Part shown: positions 22,052-30,044 of the stretch, piece by piece
Layout of the letters: every line of letters begins with the position of its first letter
How positions within the stretch are numbered: the stretch's first letter is position 1
The notes under the pieces: model-generated
Told to the model about the DNA's origin: nothing
The model's database searches: none
What the model saw: only the letters and a program-made list of their open reading frames with translations
Virus record (IMG/VR): IMGVR_UViG_3300045836_000153
Location: 1-44,655 of that record
Reading direction: 5' to 3' (one strand)
Length of the DNA: 44,655 nucleotides
Source: a virus
Program-made: the position numbers and the translations under genes

Positions 22052-23232
22052 CCGCTCGTCACCTTGCTAGAGCCCGGCGGGCTCGTTGGGGGCGTGTACG
22101 TGCCGCCGAGCGTGCCGATCGCGGTCGCGATCTTCCCCAGCTCGACGAGCACCAGATCCGCGAACGCGAGCGGATGGCCACCGCCCGCCAGCTGGACGGC
22201 CGCCGACGAGGGGCCCAGGTGAAGCGCGGTCGACGCGTCGATCGTGCTCTCGAGGGGCACGCGCGCGGGCTCGTACGCGTCCGCCACGGGTTGCGACGGG
22301 TCCCCGCCGACGAAGGCGACCCGCACGAGGGAGCCTGGCAATAGCTTCGCGCTCGCGCCGCCGTGCCCCGTCCACGGCGCGATCGGCAGGATATCGGGAA
22401 GGCCCGCGCTCGGCCGCAAGGCTTGCAGCTGCAACCGCCCGTCCGAATTCTGCGCAACGACACGATACAAGTAGGTAGCCAGGAACTTCCGGCCCGAAAA
22501 CTCTTCGACAAGGGATCGAAGGTCCCCCAGCAATTGGGCCGCGGGGGCGGCGCCGCACCAGGCGAGCGCACGCCCGCCCGCGCTGTCAAAGCGCTGCTCG
22601 ACGTCGCGCACAACGATCGGGCCGCCGCCCGGCAAGCGCGCGTCGCGGATCGTGGTCCCCGGCACGAGCGGCGCCCCCGTCGCGATCTCGGCGGTCTCGG
22701 TCGACGGTTGCCAATCGAGCAAGACGAGGTCATCGGGCGGCGCGAGCGACGGGCGCGGCCCAACCTGAGTGACCCCCGAGAAGTCGACCCACCAGGACGG
22801 CTCGTCCTGAAAGACGCGCGACGCCGGGCCCATCGACCGGACGAAATCGGCGGCGAAGGTCTGGGGCGCCGAGACGGCGACCGCCTCGCCCACGGCCAGC
22901 GCGGTCGCGGCGTACACGCGCACCGAGGGCACGCCCCCGTCCGAGTGGAAATGCTGGCGCGTCACCGGGCGGTCCCAACCGCCGCCGCCCCCGAGCACGC
23001 GCAACGTCACGCGCTCGGCGAACGAGCCCGAGCCGCGCGGGTCGATCGTCCCGGCGAGCGTCACCGGCGGCGACGAGGCGATCGCGATCGTGACCTCCCC
23101 CGAGGTCGGCGCGGGCGTCGCCGTCGTCGGATCTAGCTCGAGATCGGCGAGCCAGACGCCCACGTAGGGCATGAGGAGGCGCATCGACACGGCGCGCACC
23201 GGGCCCGGGGTGAGGGTGATCTCGCTCGTCAC
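22048..23232 (-). CDS. baseplate hub / spike protein
   Basis: A 394-residue protein from GTG 23232 (GTGA overlap). It is beta-rich throughout. Residues of about 15-110 form a hub-like domain (MRLLMPYVGVWLADLELD, then VTIAIASSPPVTLAGTI). A longer middle domain is followed, at about 300-345, by an OB-like spike segment (WTGHGGASAKLLPGSLVRVAFVGG) typical of gpV/gp5-type spikes. The C-terminus is a short helix. This fusion of hub and spike features resembles the Mu gp44/45 region and late-control D plus V. Its position before the gp25-like gene supports the assignment. Confidence 0.65.
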   Translation of the reverse strand: MTSEITLTPGPVRAVSMRLLMPYVGVWLADLELDPTTATPAPTSGEVTIAIASSPPVTLAGTIDPRGSGSFAERVTLRVLGGGGGWDRPVTRQHFHSDGGVPSVRVYAATALAVGEAVAVSAPQTFAADFVRSMGPASRVFQDEPSWWVDFSGVTQVGPRPSLAPPDDLVLLDWQPSTETAEIATGAPLVPGTTIRDARLPGGGPIVVRDVEQRFDSAGGRALAWCGAAPAAQLLGDLRSLVEEFSGRKFLATYLYRVVAQNSDGRLQLQALRPSAGLPDILPIAPWTGHGGASAKLLPGSLVRVAFVGGDPSQPVADAYEPARVPLESTIDASTALHLGPSSAAVQLAGGGHPLAFADLVLVELGKIATAIGTLGGTYTPPTSPPGSSKVTSG

Positions 23233-23777
23233 CCGCGCGCCCCCTGTACCTCTTCTTGGTGCGCCTGCTGCTCTTGCTCGAGGGCGTCGGCCGCCGAGGG
23301 CGCGGGGGCGGCGGCGGCGGGAATCGCGGCCTGGGGGGATTCGGGGACGGGCACGGCCTTGCGGTATTGCAGAAATTCGACGGTCCCCGTCCAAAGCCCC
23401 TTGCCGTTGTTCGTGAACGCCGGGACCTTGCGCGGCACCACCGCCGTCACGCCGAGCGCGTTCAGCTCGGGGTGCACGATCCCGATCGCATAGGTCGCCT
23501 CGCCGCCCGCGGTGAAAAGGGCCTTCGCCAAGTACCTGCGTCGGAACGGTTGGAAGGCCGCCCAATCGGCGGCGGTGTGGAAGCGCACGAGGAAGGACGC
23601 GCTCACCAGCTCGTCACCGATGGGCCGCACGGTGGCGCCCGCGAGCGCCCAACCTTTTTGGACCTGCCAACCGTATTCCTTCGAGGTCGGTTGCAAGATC
23701 CACTGCCCCGGCATGCGGTCACCGCCCAGGATGATCGTGTCGACCGAAGGAAAGCCGTTGATCGCGATCTGCGTCAT
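23229..23777 (-). CDS. tail protein between tape measure and baseplate hub
   Basis: A 182-residue protein from ATG 23777 (ATGA overlap with the tape-measure stop). Residues 1-120 are beta-rich (GFPSVDTIILGGDRMPGQW, then ASFLVRFHTAADWAAFQPF), similar in position to DNA-circulation/LysM-type tail proteins that cap the tube near the hub. The last 40 residues are an Ala/Pro linker and a Gln/Glu helix (DALEQEQQAHQEEVQ). No LysM motif is evident. It likely forms part of the tube-baseplate junction. Confidence 0.6.
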   Translation of the reverse strand: MTQIAINGFPSVDTIILGGDRMPGQWILQPTSKEYGWQVQKGWALAGATVRPIGDELVSASFLVRFHTAADWAAFQPFRRRYLAKALFTAGGEATYAIGIVHPELNALGVTAVVPRKVPAFTNNGKGLWTGTVEFLQYRKAVPVPESPQAAIPAAAAPAPSAADALEQEQQAHQEEVQGARG

Positions 23778-25900
23778 CCTGCCGCCCCCGCGCCCGTCGG
23801 GACGCCTTGCGTGACCATGCCTTCGCGCAAGGCGCGCGTCAGCTCGCGAAGGATGCTCGGCGCCGAGACCGCGCGCGCGATGCCCTGGGCCTCCCCGGCG
23901 CTCGTCCCCGGGGGCACCTGCACGATGATCTGCACGTGCGCCACCATGCCGCCGCCCGCGGCGCCACCGCCGGCCCCGGCCCCGGTCGGGCTCGGGGCGA
24001 GCACGCCGGCCACCTGTACGCCGCTCGCCGCGCCCTCGGCCAGGCCTTGATTGAACCCTGCCGCGGTCTGCCGCCCGTACATGGCGAAGACCTTGGACGG
24101 CGAGTGGATGTCCAGGGCGCTTTTGAACGCATCCTTGATCGTCGTACCCACCCCCGTCACGGCATCCCAGACCTTGCGCGCGCCGTCTTTGATCCCGTTG
24201 ACCAGGCCGTCGATCACCCCGCGGCCGATCCCCGCCCAGTCCAGGGACAAGAGCGCCTTTCCCTTCTCCCAAAGGAACCCGATCGCCTTGCCCACCCCGC
24301 CGATCACCAGGGCGGCGCCAAAGAGCACCGTGGCGACCACGCCGAAGGCGGCGGCCACGCCAAACGCGGCGATCTTCAAGCCGGTGAGGGCCGTTTGGAT
24401 AAGCGGGTTGTCGAGCGTGGCATTGATCGCAACGCCAAACTTCCAAAAGCCCTCAGTGGCCCGAAGGCCCCAAAGAGCGACGGTCTCGATCCCCGTGGCG
24501 AGCTTGGCCACGTCGATCGAGGCAAGCGCATTGCCGATGCGCGCAAAGATGACCTGTAGACTCTTGCCGGTGACGGTCCCTTCGTCGAATTTGGACAATA
24601 GGGCATTGAGGCCGCGCAAAAGCGGCTCGAGGGCGACGCCCTTGGCGAGCCCCTGCAATTTGTCCTGAAACTTCGTTAGTTGGACATCGACCGAAAGCAT
24701 CTTGTCGGCGTTGACCGCGGCAAACTTCGAGTTGATCGCATCCTTGAACGCGCCGACGCCCGTGGCGAGGTCCAGGCCGCCGCGAAAGAGCACGTCCTTC
24801 GCCTTCGCAAGCGACACGTGCAGACGGGCCGCGAGCGCCTCGGCGACCTCAGTAAACCGAAGGCCGGTCCCCTGCATGTCCTGGGGCGAGAGCCAAAAGC
24901 GGCCGAAGTTCTTTCCCCGTTCGATGAGGCCCCGGAAGGTCGAGCCCACCTGATCGCCCGCGGCGGCCGTCGCCGTGCTCACCGCCTCGATCGAGGCGAC
25001 GATCGTGGCACCGTTTGCGCGCGAGAGGCCGCCCGACATGGCGCGGGTCATCTCGACGGCGAGATCGTTGATCTGGGCCTTCGCGAGGGGCACCTTGCGA
25101 GCGAGCCGGTCGACCTGCGTCCCGAGCGCCGCCGCGTTTTCGGCCGACCCGCTCGCGGCCTGGCGCATCAAGCCCATGTTGCGCAGGGCATCCGCGCTCG
25201 CGATGAGCCATCGCCCCATACCGATCGCCCCTTCGATGAAGGAAGACGTCAGCTTCGCAACGCCCGCGACGGCGATGGCGGTCCCCGCGGCGAGAAGGGC
25301 CAGCTTGCCCCCGGCCCCCTCGGCGAGGTCCCGCACGCCGGTCAACCGCGCGTGGAAGTCGGCGAGCGGCCCGCCGCCCGCCCGGAAGGCCTGGCCGAGC
25401 TTGCCTTGCGCCTCGGTGAGCTTCCGATCTTCCTCGGCGTAGCGTTTCGTCTGCTCGGTGAGCCTCTTTTGGGCCTCGGCGGCCTTCGCTTGGACGTCCG
25501 CAAGGCGCTTTTGCGCGTCGGCCGCGCGAGTCTGCGCCTCAGCAAGGCGCCGCTGCTCTTCGGCGCGCTTGGCCGCGTCGGCCTTGCGCTGGGCCGCGTC
25601 GGCGGCCTTCGCCTGGGCCGTGAGCTGTTCAAGGCTCGACCCCTGCTTGATGATGGCGAGCGTCAGCTGAGAGAACGCCCCGCGCTCGGCGTCCAGCTGG
25701 GCCTTGAGCTGGGCTTTTGCCGCGACGACCTCATCGGACGAACCGCGTAGCGCGCGGTGGGCCGCCGCAAGGCCCTTGATCGTCGTTTGCGACGCCTCGG
25801 CCTTCGAGCGCAATTGCTCGAGGCCCGCCGCCGCCTCGCGCGACGCGGGCCCTACGTCGCTCTTGAATTCGACCGACCATGTCGCGGTCTTATCCGCCAC
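23774..25900 (-). CDS. tail tape measure protein
   Basis: A 708-residue protein from GTG 25900. Residues of about 20-180 are a long coiled coil with Ala/Lys/Gln/Glu heptads. Around 200-215 and 500-560 are hydrophobic helices (ALLAAGTAIAVAGVAKL; KIAAFGVAAAFGVVATVLFG). The C-terminal part has IHSPSKVFAMYGRQTAAGFNQGL, a segment common to many tape measures. The protein sets tail length and probably passes into the host envelope at infection. Using the usual 0.15 nm per residue, it predicts a tail of roughly 105 nm. It follows the frameshift chaperone pair, as expected. Confidence 0.9.
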   Translation of the reverse strand: MADKTATWSVEFKSDVGPASREAAAGLEQLRSKAEASQTTIKGLAAAHRALRGSSDEVVAAKAQLKAQLDAERGAFSQLTLAIIKQGSSLEQLTAQAKAADAAQRKADAAKRAEEQRRLAEAQTRAADAQKRLADVQAKAAEAQKRLTEQTKRYAEEDRKLTEAQGKLGQAFRAGGGPLADFHARLTGVRDLAEGAGGKLALLAAGTAIAVAGVAKLTSSFIEGAIGMGRWLIASADALRNMGLMRQAASGSAENAAALGTQVDRLARKVPLAKAQINDLAVEMTRAMSGGLSRANGATIVASIEAVSTATAAAGDQVGSTFRGLIERGKNFGRFWLSPQDMQGTGLRFTEVAEALAARLHVSLAKAKDVLFRGGLDLATGVGAFKDAINSKFAAVNADKMLSVDVQLTKFQDKLQGLAKGVALEPLLRGLNALLSKFDEGTVTGKSLQVIFARIGNALASIDVAKLATGIETVALWGLRATEGFWKFGVAINATLDNPLIQTALTGLKIAAFGVAAAFGVVATVLFGAALVIGGVGKAIGFLWEKGKALLSLDWAGIGRGVIDGLVNGIKDGARKVWDAVTGVGTTIKDAFKSALDIHSPSKVFAMYGRQTAAGFNQGLAEGAASGVQVAGVLAPSPTGAGAGGGAAGGGMVAHVQIIVQVPPGTSAGEAQGIARAVSAPSILRELTRALREGMVTQGVPTGAGAAG

Positions 25901-25903
25901 GGC

Positions 25904-26071
25904 TTACCCCCTCGATTCGAGCAGCGAGAGGACGACCACCGCGAGAAGGTGCGCACCGACGCGCGCGGTCTCGCTCGGAACCTCGTCGGCGGGCCGGAAG
26001 AGAGCGGCGATCGCGTCGGCGGCCTGCCATTCGTCCGCCAGGGCCCCCTTGACCCGCTCTAGTATTTTCCC
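25904..26071 (-). CDS. tail assembly chaperone T-like extension, made by -1 frameshift
   Basis: An open frame of 53 codons plus stop (from ATA 26065 to TAA 25904) has no ATG, GTG or TTG start anywhere upstream in frame. It is entered from the preceding gene by a -1 slip at 26065-26071. The extension reads ILERVKGALADEWQAADAIA and continues to HLLAVVVLSLLES, mostly helical. The fusion (154 + 53 residues) would be the counterpart of lambda gpGT or the P2 E/E' product, which coats the tape measure during tail assembly. The gene ends 3 bp before the tape-measure start. Confidence 0.75.
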   Translation of the reverse strand, partial: GKILERVKGALADEWQAADAIAALFRPADEVPSETARVGAHLLAVVVLSLLESRG

Positions 26072-26526
26072 CGCAAGACGCCCTCGGAAAAGCCGAATAG
26101 GGCGGTCACCGCGGCCGTGGCGCGCAAGAGCAATTGCGGCCGACGGTTCACGATCGCCGTGAACACGTCCTTTGCGGGATAGACTACCGAGGGCTCAACG
26201 TACCGGAACGCGTCTTCTGGCGCCGCGCCCGGCTTGCTCTGCCAAAGCTTGTGCGCGACGGGGTCGCCGAGCTTCACGACGATCGGCCCCTCGCCGTTCG
26301 TGTTGTCCTCGTTGACCAGCTCCCACGCTTGGCCGCGCGGGCCCAGCTCACGTGAGAAGCGGTCGTCCAGCTCGAGGCAAAGGGCCTGGTGCGCCAGCGC
26401 GGCGAGCCGCGCGGCCTCGTCGCGCTCTTCTCTCGCCTTCGTGAGGCGCGCGATCTTTTGCTCGATCGTCTCTTCGGCGGGCGTCGGGGGGACGACGGCG
26501 AGCGGGTTCGGTGCGGGGTGGGGCAT
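26059..26526 (-). CDS. tail assembly chaperone G-like protein
   Basis: A 155-residue protein from ATG 26526, ending at TAG 26059. Residues of about 15-55 are a charged helix (EETIEQKIARLTKAREERDEAARLAALA). The rest is mixed, ending FGFSEGVLRGKY. It sits between the tail tube and tape-measure genes, the conserved place of this chaperone. Its last codons contain the slippery heptamer that produces a longer -1 frameshift product. Only a minority of ribosomes is expected to shift, giving a G to GT ratio set by the site. Confidence 0.8.
   Translation of the reverse strand: MPHPAPNPLAVVPPTPAEETIEQKIARLTKAREERDEAARLAALAHQALCLELDDRFSRELGPRGQAWELVNEDNTNGEGPIVVKLGDPVAHKLWQSKPGAAPEDAFRYVEPSVVYPAKDVFTAIVNRRPQLLLRATAAVTALFGFSEGVLRGKY
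26065..26071 (-). promoter_or_regulatory. programmed -1 frameshift slippery site
   Basis: The minus strand reads, in the zero frame, CGG GGA AAA TAC TAG, so the heptamer is G GGA AAA, a canonical X XXY YYZ slippery sequence two codons before the stop. A -1 slip continues as ATA CTA GAG CGG into the start-less open frame that ends at 25904. Confidence 0.85.
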
Positions 26527-26535
26527 GGGTCACCT

Positions 26536-27048
26536 TCAAAGGGTCGGGATCGCCGGGCTGTACATGGACAGACCGTTGACCCGAAGTTGCTGACACCACA
26601 CGGTGAATTCGGTTTCGAGCGCCGCCGTACCCTTCGCGGACGTTTGCTTCTCGCCGATGATGCGGCACGGGCTCGCGTCCACGTGGACCGGGAGCGCGCC
26701 GATCTGCAAAGGCTCGCTCGCGGTCGCCTGGAAAACGAACGTCGTAAGGCCGTAGCTGCCGATCTGGCCACGGTTGCCCGGGGGAACGCCGGGCGCGGTC
26801 ATCGCGAGATAGAGCTTCAATTGCTCGGCGTATTCGCGCAGCATCTTGAAGGTGAACGAGTCGACCGCGTACTGCCCCGAGGTCGCCCCGATGGGCACGC
26901 CGTCTTGCGTCTGCGAATAGACGGTCTCGACGTCCATCTTTTGGGACCAGTCCACCTCAAGGATCCCACGGAAGGGCTGGCCGTCGATCCGAGTGATCGA
27001 CGAATTCCAATTGTATTGCACGCCACCGATTCGGATGATGTCAGACAT
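26536..27048 (-). CDS. tail tube protein
   Basis: A 170-residue protein from ATG 27048. It has the beta-barrel-like pattern of contractile tail tubes: DIIRIGGVQYNWNSSITRIDG, then GILEVDWSQKMDVETVY, a loop with GATSGQYAVDSFTF, and closing strands around VHVDASPCRIIGEKQ. Length is typical (about 140-180). It is directly downstream of the sheath gene, separated by 33 bp that hold an operator-like site. It is followed by the chaperone pair. This is a confident assignment by order and pattern. Confidence 0.82.
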   Translation of the reverse strand: MSDIIRIGGVQYNWNSSITRIDGQPFRGILEVDWSQKMDVETVYSQTQDGVPIGATSGQYAVDSFTFKMLREYAEQLKLYLAMTAPGVPPGNRGQIGSYGLTTFVFQATASEPLQIGALPVHVDASPCRIIGEKQTSAKGTAALETEFTVWCQQLRVNGLSMYSPAIPTL

Positions 27049-27057
27049 GGGAATCCC

Positions 27058-27075
27058 CTACTTGCGTGCGAGTAA
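27058..27075 (+). promoter_or_regulatory. operator-like site between sheath and tube genes
   Basis: CTACTTGCGTGCGAGTAA fits the 18-bp consensus at 17 of 18 positions. It lies in one of the few real gaps of the tail operon, 9 bp upstream of the tube start and in leftward orientation. A repressor bound here could block read-through transcription rather than initiation. Confidence 0.7.
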
Positions 27076-27081
27076 TTCGGC

Positions 27082-28563
27082 TCAAGCCGCGACGGCGATC
27101 GACCGCGAGAAGCCGGCCAGAACGCGAAAGCCCTTGACGTAGGCCAGCGACACGATCGCGATCGCGCCGGTGAGGATCGCGCCGCTATTGGCGCCGATGT
27201 CATCGTCACGCGAGAGCGCGAAGCTCACGTCCTGCACTTGGCCCGCGAGCGCCGGACGGATCGTCTCGTTGACCAGGCCTTCGATGGCGAGCGCGTCGCT
27301 CTCGAGGATAAAGACCTTGCCCGTCTTCGGGTCCTTCGGTTTCTTCCCGACGCCGCGCGAGAGCTGGCCCGTCAAGATGGCGTAGGCCAGCTCGCACGCT
27401 CGATTCATCGTGCGCACGTGCGGGACGAGCACGTAATCGCTGCCGACGGTCGAGAAGATCCGGCCGTTGGTGATGAAAGCCCCCGTCTTGCCCGGGACGC
27501 TGCGAAGCGTGGTCAAAAGCAGCTGATCGAGATTGGGGTAATTCTGCTCGTTGTGAAAGCTCGGCTGTCCCGAGAGGTCCACGATCGAGACGCCCCCGAG
27601 CGGGCCCAGGTTGACGTATGCGGGCTCGACCCCGAGGGGGATGGCCATGCACCGCGCCGCTTCGATGAGCGACGTTGGGCGGGCCGCGGTGACGCCCGTG
27701 AGCGTGCTCGTGACGTCGCCGCCGTCGGTCCCGACCGACGCCCGGATCGTCGGCGTCGACCCCGAGACGAGCGTTTGCATCGCGGTCGCGAAGGCGCTCT
27801 CGCTCTCGCTCGCGGCCTTGAGCCTGGTGTTGAGAAACGCCATCTTGAACTTGCCGACGCTCTCGAGGCTTGAAAGCCACGTGTCGACCATGGCGACGGT
27901 CCCCGTCCCGATGTCCTGCTCGATGAGCAGCGCTTCCCAGTCCAGGGTCGAGACGCGCAAGGCCTCGAGCGACGCCGCAAGGTCCGCGTCGACCGTGGCC
28001 GGGGGCGTGGTCTCGAAGGTGAGAAAGCCCCCCGCGCCGACCGTTCCGGCCGAGAGAACGACGCTCACCCCGGGCGACCCGCCGCCGGGGAAGTCGGGGG
28101 CCGTGAGGGTGATCGGCGCGGACCCGACGGGCATGAGCATTGGCGCGGACGGCCCGCCGCCGAGGTCGATCGTCCAGCGCAGGCCGGACGCGCCAACGGT
28201 CCCCGAGTCGAGAAAGGTAACGGTCACGCTGTAGCGGTCTGCGGGGGGCGTCGTGCCTGCGGTGGGCGTCGTCGTCCCGACCATGCCCGACGTGTCGATC
28301 GCGCTGTAGGCCGCGGGTTGACTCGCGTTGGGGCGCACGAGCACGACGGGGTTTTGGCTGATCGCGAGCGCATAGGACCCGTCCTCGACGAGCGGCGAGG
28401 GCCCGAAGTCATCGGACGCGAGGTCATCGCGCGTGTAGCTCGTCGGCGTATTCTCGGGGCCGTCCAAGGCCGGCGCAATGATCGCCAAGACGCCTACGGG
28501 CGAGGGCGCCACCGAGCCGGTTTGAAAGTCGATCTTTTCGATCGCGACGTTGGGGACGCTCAT
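27082..28563 (-). CDS. contractile tail sheath protein
   Basis: A 493-residue protein that I start at ATG 28563 (MSVPNVAIEK). The N-terminal domain has PVGVLAIIAPALDGPENTP. An inserted beta domain lies at about 110-220. The C-terminal part carries sheath-type features: GAFITNGRIFSTVGSDYVLV, then MNRACELAYAILTGQLSR and a closing beta pair ending VKGFRVLAGFSRSIAVA. Sheath subunits surround the tube and contract to drive it into the host. Gene order (neck, sheath, tube, chaperones, tape measure) is fully consistent. Confidence 0.85.
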   Translation of the reverse strand: MSVPNVAIEKIDFQTGSVAPSPVGVLAIIAPALDGPENTPTSYTRDDLASDDFGPSPLVEDGSYALAISQNPVVLVRPNASQPAAYSAIDTSGMVGTTTPTAGTTPPADRYSVTVTFLDSGTVGASGLRWTIDLGGGPSAPMLMPVGSAPITLTAPDFPGGGSPGVSVVLSAGTVGAGGFLTFETTPPATVDADLAASLEALRVSTLDWEALLIEQDIGTGTVAMVDTWLSSLESVGKFKMAFLNTRLKAASESESAFATAMQTLVSGSTPTIRASVGTDGGDVTSTLTGVTAARPTSLIEAARCMAIPLGVEPAYVNLGPLGGVSIVDLSGQPSFHNEQNYPNLDQLLLTTLRSVPGKTGAFITNGRIFSTVGSDYVLVPHVRTMNRACELAYAILTGQLSRGVGKKPKDPKTGKVFILESDALAIEGLVNETIRPALAGQVQDVSFALSRDDDIGANSGAILTGAIAIVSLAYVKGFRVLAGFSRSIAVAA

Positions 28564-28573
28564 TGTGTGGGCC

Positions 28574-29158
28574 TCACGTGGCGGGGTTGCGCTGCACAAC
28601 GGGACTCGGGAAGGCGAGCCCGCTTGGGGTTTCGAATTGCGGGACGAGAAGCACGATCCCGAAGGTCAGCTCTCGACCGAATGGCTTTTCGACGGGCGGC
28701 AAGGTCCAGTAGGGATCGCCGAAATCCTCGACGTTGCCGTAACCGATCGGGATCTGCGTCTCGGGGTCGACGGCGTTATGGATCGCGTCGATCGTGCGCT
28801 CGCAAAGATCCTCGGTCGCCTCGATCTGCGCCTCCTCGTCCTGGGGGTCGTCGTCGCTCACGGCCCAGACCGAGAAGGTCACCGGCTCATGCCACCAAGC
28901 CACGGCGCGAAGGCGCGGATCGTGGTCGACGTAGTTTTGTGGGGCGTCGCGGTCGAAGCGCCCCGCGCGAAGCGACTTCACGCCGAGGCCCGCCGACGGG
29001 TCGAAGATCCCGGGGACGAGCACCACGCGGTTTCCCGCGTCGGGGTCCTGCTCGGTGCGCTGGCGCCACCCGAGACGGACGGACGCGGTCACGCCGTACG
29101 CCTCGAAGCGCCAGCGGATGGCGCGGGCGAGCGCGCGAAGCGGGGAGCGGCCCGGCAT
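28574..29158 (-). CDS. tail terminator / neck protein
   Basis: A 194-residue protein from ATG 29158. Residues 1-45 include a basic helix (LRALARAIRWRFEAYGV). The middle has PVTFSVWAVSDDDPQDEEAQIEATEDLCERTIDAIH, a strand and acidic helix typical of tail-completion proteins of the Mu gp37 or lambda gpU position. The end has LTFGIVLLVPQFE. It lies between the minor neck gene and the sheath. Function is assigned mainly from order. Confidence 0.65.
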   Translation of the reverse strand: MPGRSPLRALARAIRWRFEAYGVTASVRLGWRQRTEQDPDAGNRVVLVPGIFDPSAGLGVKSLRAGRFDRDAPQNYVDHDPRLRAVAWWHEPVTFSVWAVSDDDPQDEEAQIEATEDLCERTIDAIHNAVDPETQIPIGYGNVEDFGDPYWTLPPVEKPFGRELTFGIVLLVPQFETPSGLAFPSPVVQRNPAT

Positions 29159-29162
29159 GGGG

Positions 29163-29540
29163 TCACCCCACCGCCCGGTCGAAGGCCTGGGCGGTCGCTC
29201 GCTCGAGGGCGCGCGCGACGGCGGGCGGGATCGTCCCGGGGTCCGGGAGGATCTGGCGCCGCGGGACGCCGGCCCCGAAGTGATGGAAGACCTCGACGCC
29301 CGAGAGGGTCACCCGGACGACGGACCCCACGGCCGCCGTCGAGATGGCGTCCGCCGCGTGCACGAGGGGCGCGCCGCCGCCGCGCTTCTTCGGTGCCCAA
29401 GCGGTCCCCGCGGGGCTCGTCCCGGCGCGCACCGTGCTCTTGATCGCCTCGTCGATGAGGGGCGCGGCGAGCCGCGCGGCATCGGCGGGTGCCCCCGCGA
29501 TCCGCGTCATCGCCTCGATCATCTCGTCGATCTCGGCCAT
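29163..29540 (-). CDS. neck / virion morphogenesis protein (HK97 gp10 position)
   Basis: A 125-residue protein from ATG 29540, sharing one base with the upstream stop. A helical start (IDEMIEAMTRIAGAPADAARLAAPLI) is followed by a Gly/Lys-rich loop (WAPKKRGGGAPLV) and strands (VGSVVRVTLSGVEVFHHFG). It ends with a Pro-rich turn and a helix (VARALERATAQAFD). The H-H-F-G pattern after the strands is characteristic of Mu gpG/HK97 gp10-type proteins, which join head and tail. The order of genes agrees. Confidence 0.7.
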   Translation of the reverse strand: MAEIDEMIEAMTRIAGAPADAARLAAPLIDEAIKSTVRAGTSPAGTAWAPKKRGGGAPLVHAADAISTAAVGSVVRVTLSGVEVFHHFGAGVPRRQILPDPGTIPPAVARALERATAQAFDRAVG

Positions 29541-30034
29541 CAGTAGGACCCCCGACCGGCCGCGTCTTCGCGTGAGCCTTGCTCGGCCTGCTGATCGGTG
29601 AACACGTAGGGAGACGTCTCGGTGTAGGCGAGGGGCCCGCCCGCGGTGACGCCCGAGGCGCTCGCATCCGCGAGCAGCGGCAGATCGAAGAGCCCCTTTT
29701 CCGCGTCGGCCGCCTCGCGGACCTCGTCGAGCGCGCGCGTCGCCGCGTCCCGCATCGGTTGGATCTCGGCGGTCGACGGGTTGTAACCGCGGCGCTCGAA
29801 GACGTCGAGCGTCAGCAGGGCGACGAGCCACATCACGACGATCGTGGGCGGCTCGTCGAAGTCGAAGGGGACGACGTAACGCTTTTTCAGGCGGGCGTCG
29901 ATCCAAGCTTGATGCAGCGCCGAGCGCGCCGCGATAAAGCCCGGGTTGTCCGCCTCGAAACGCTGCACGTCCGCTCGCGGAATGGTCGCAAGCGTTGTGA
30001 AGGTCGGAAGGTCGACATAGAGAGAGCCGGCCAC
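29540..30034 (-). CDS. Mu gp36-like head-completion protein (DUF1320 type)
   Basis: A 164-residue protein from GTG 30034. Residues 1-115 are helical and follow the DUF1320 pattern: a short head (YVDLPTFTTLATIPRADVQRF), then an IDARLKKRYVVPFD segment in which Arg/Lys precede a turn, and a helix with IVVMWLVALLTLDVFERRGYN. The C-terminal 45 residues are loose, with Ser/Gly/Glu. Proteins of this kind form part of the head-tail connector. It directly follows the major capsid gene, the same place as in Mu. Confidence 0.75.
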   Translation of the reverse strand: MAGSLYVDLPTFTTLATIPRADVQRFEADNPGFIAARSALHQAWIDARLKKRYVVPFDFDEPPTIVVMWLVALLTLDVFERRGYNPSTAEIQPMRDAATRALDEVREAADAEKGLFDLPLLADASASGVTAGGPLAYTETSPYVFTDQQAEQGSREDAAGRGSY

Positions 30035-30044
30035 GGGCGGCCCC

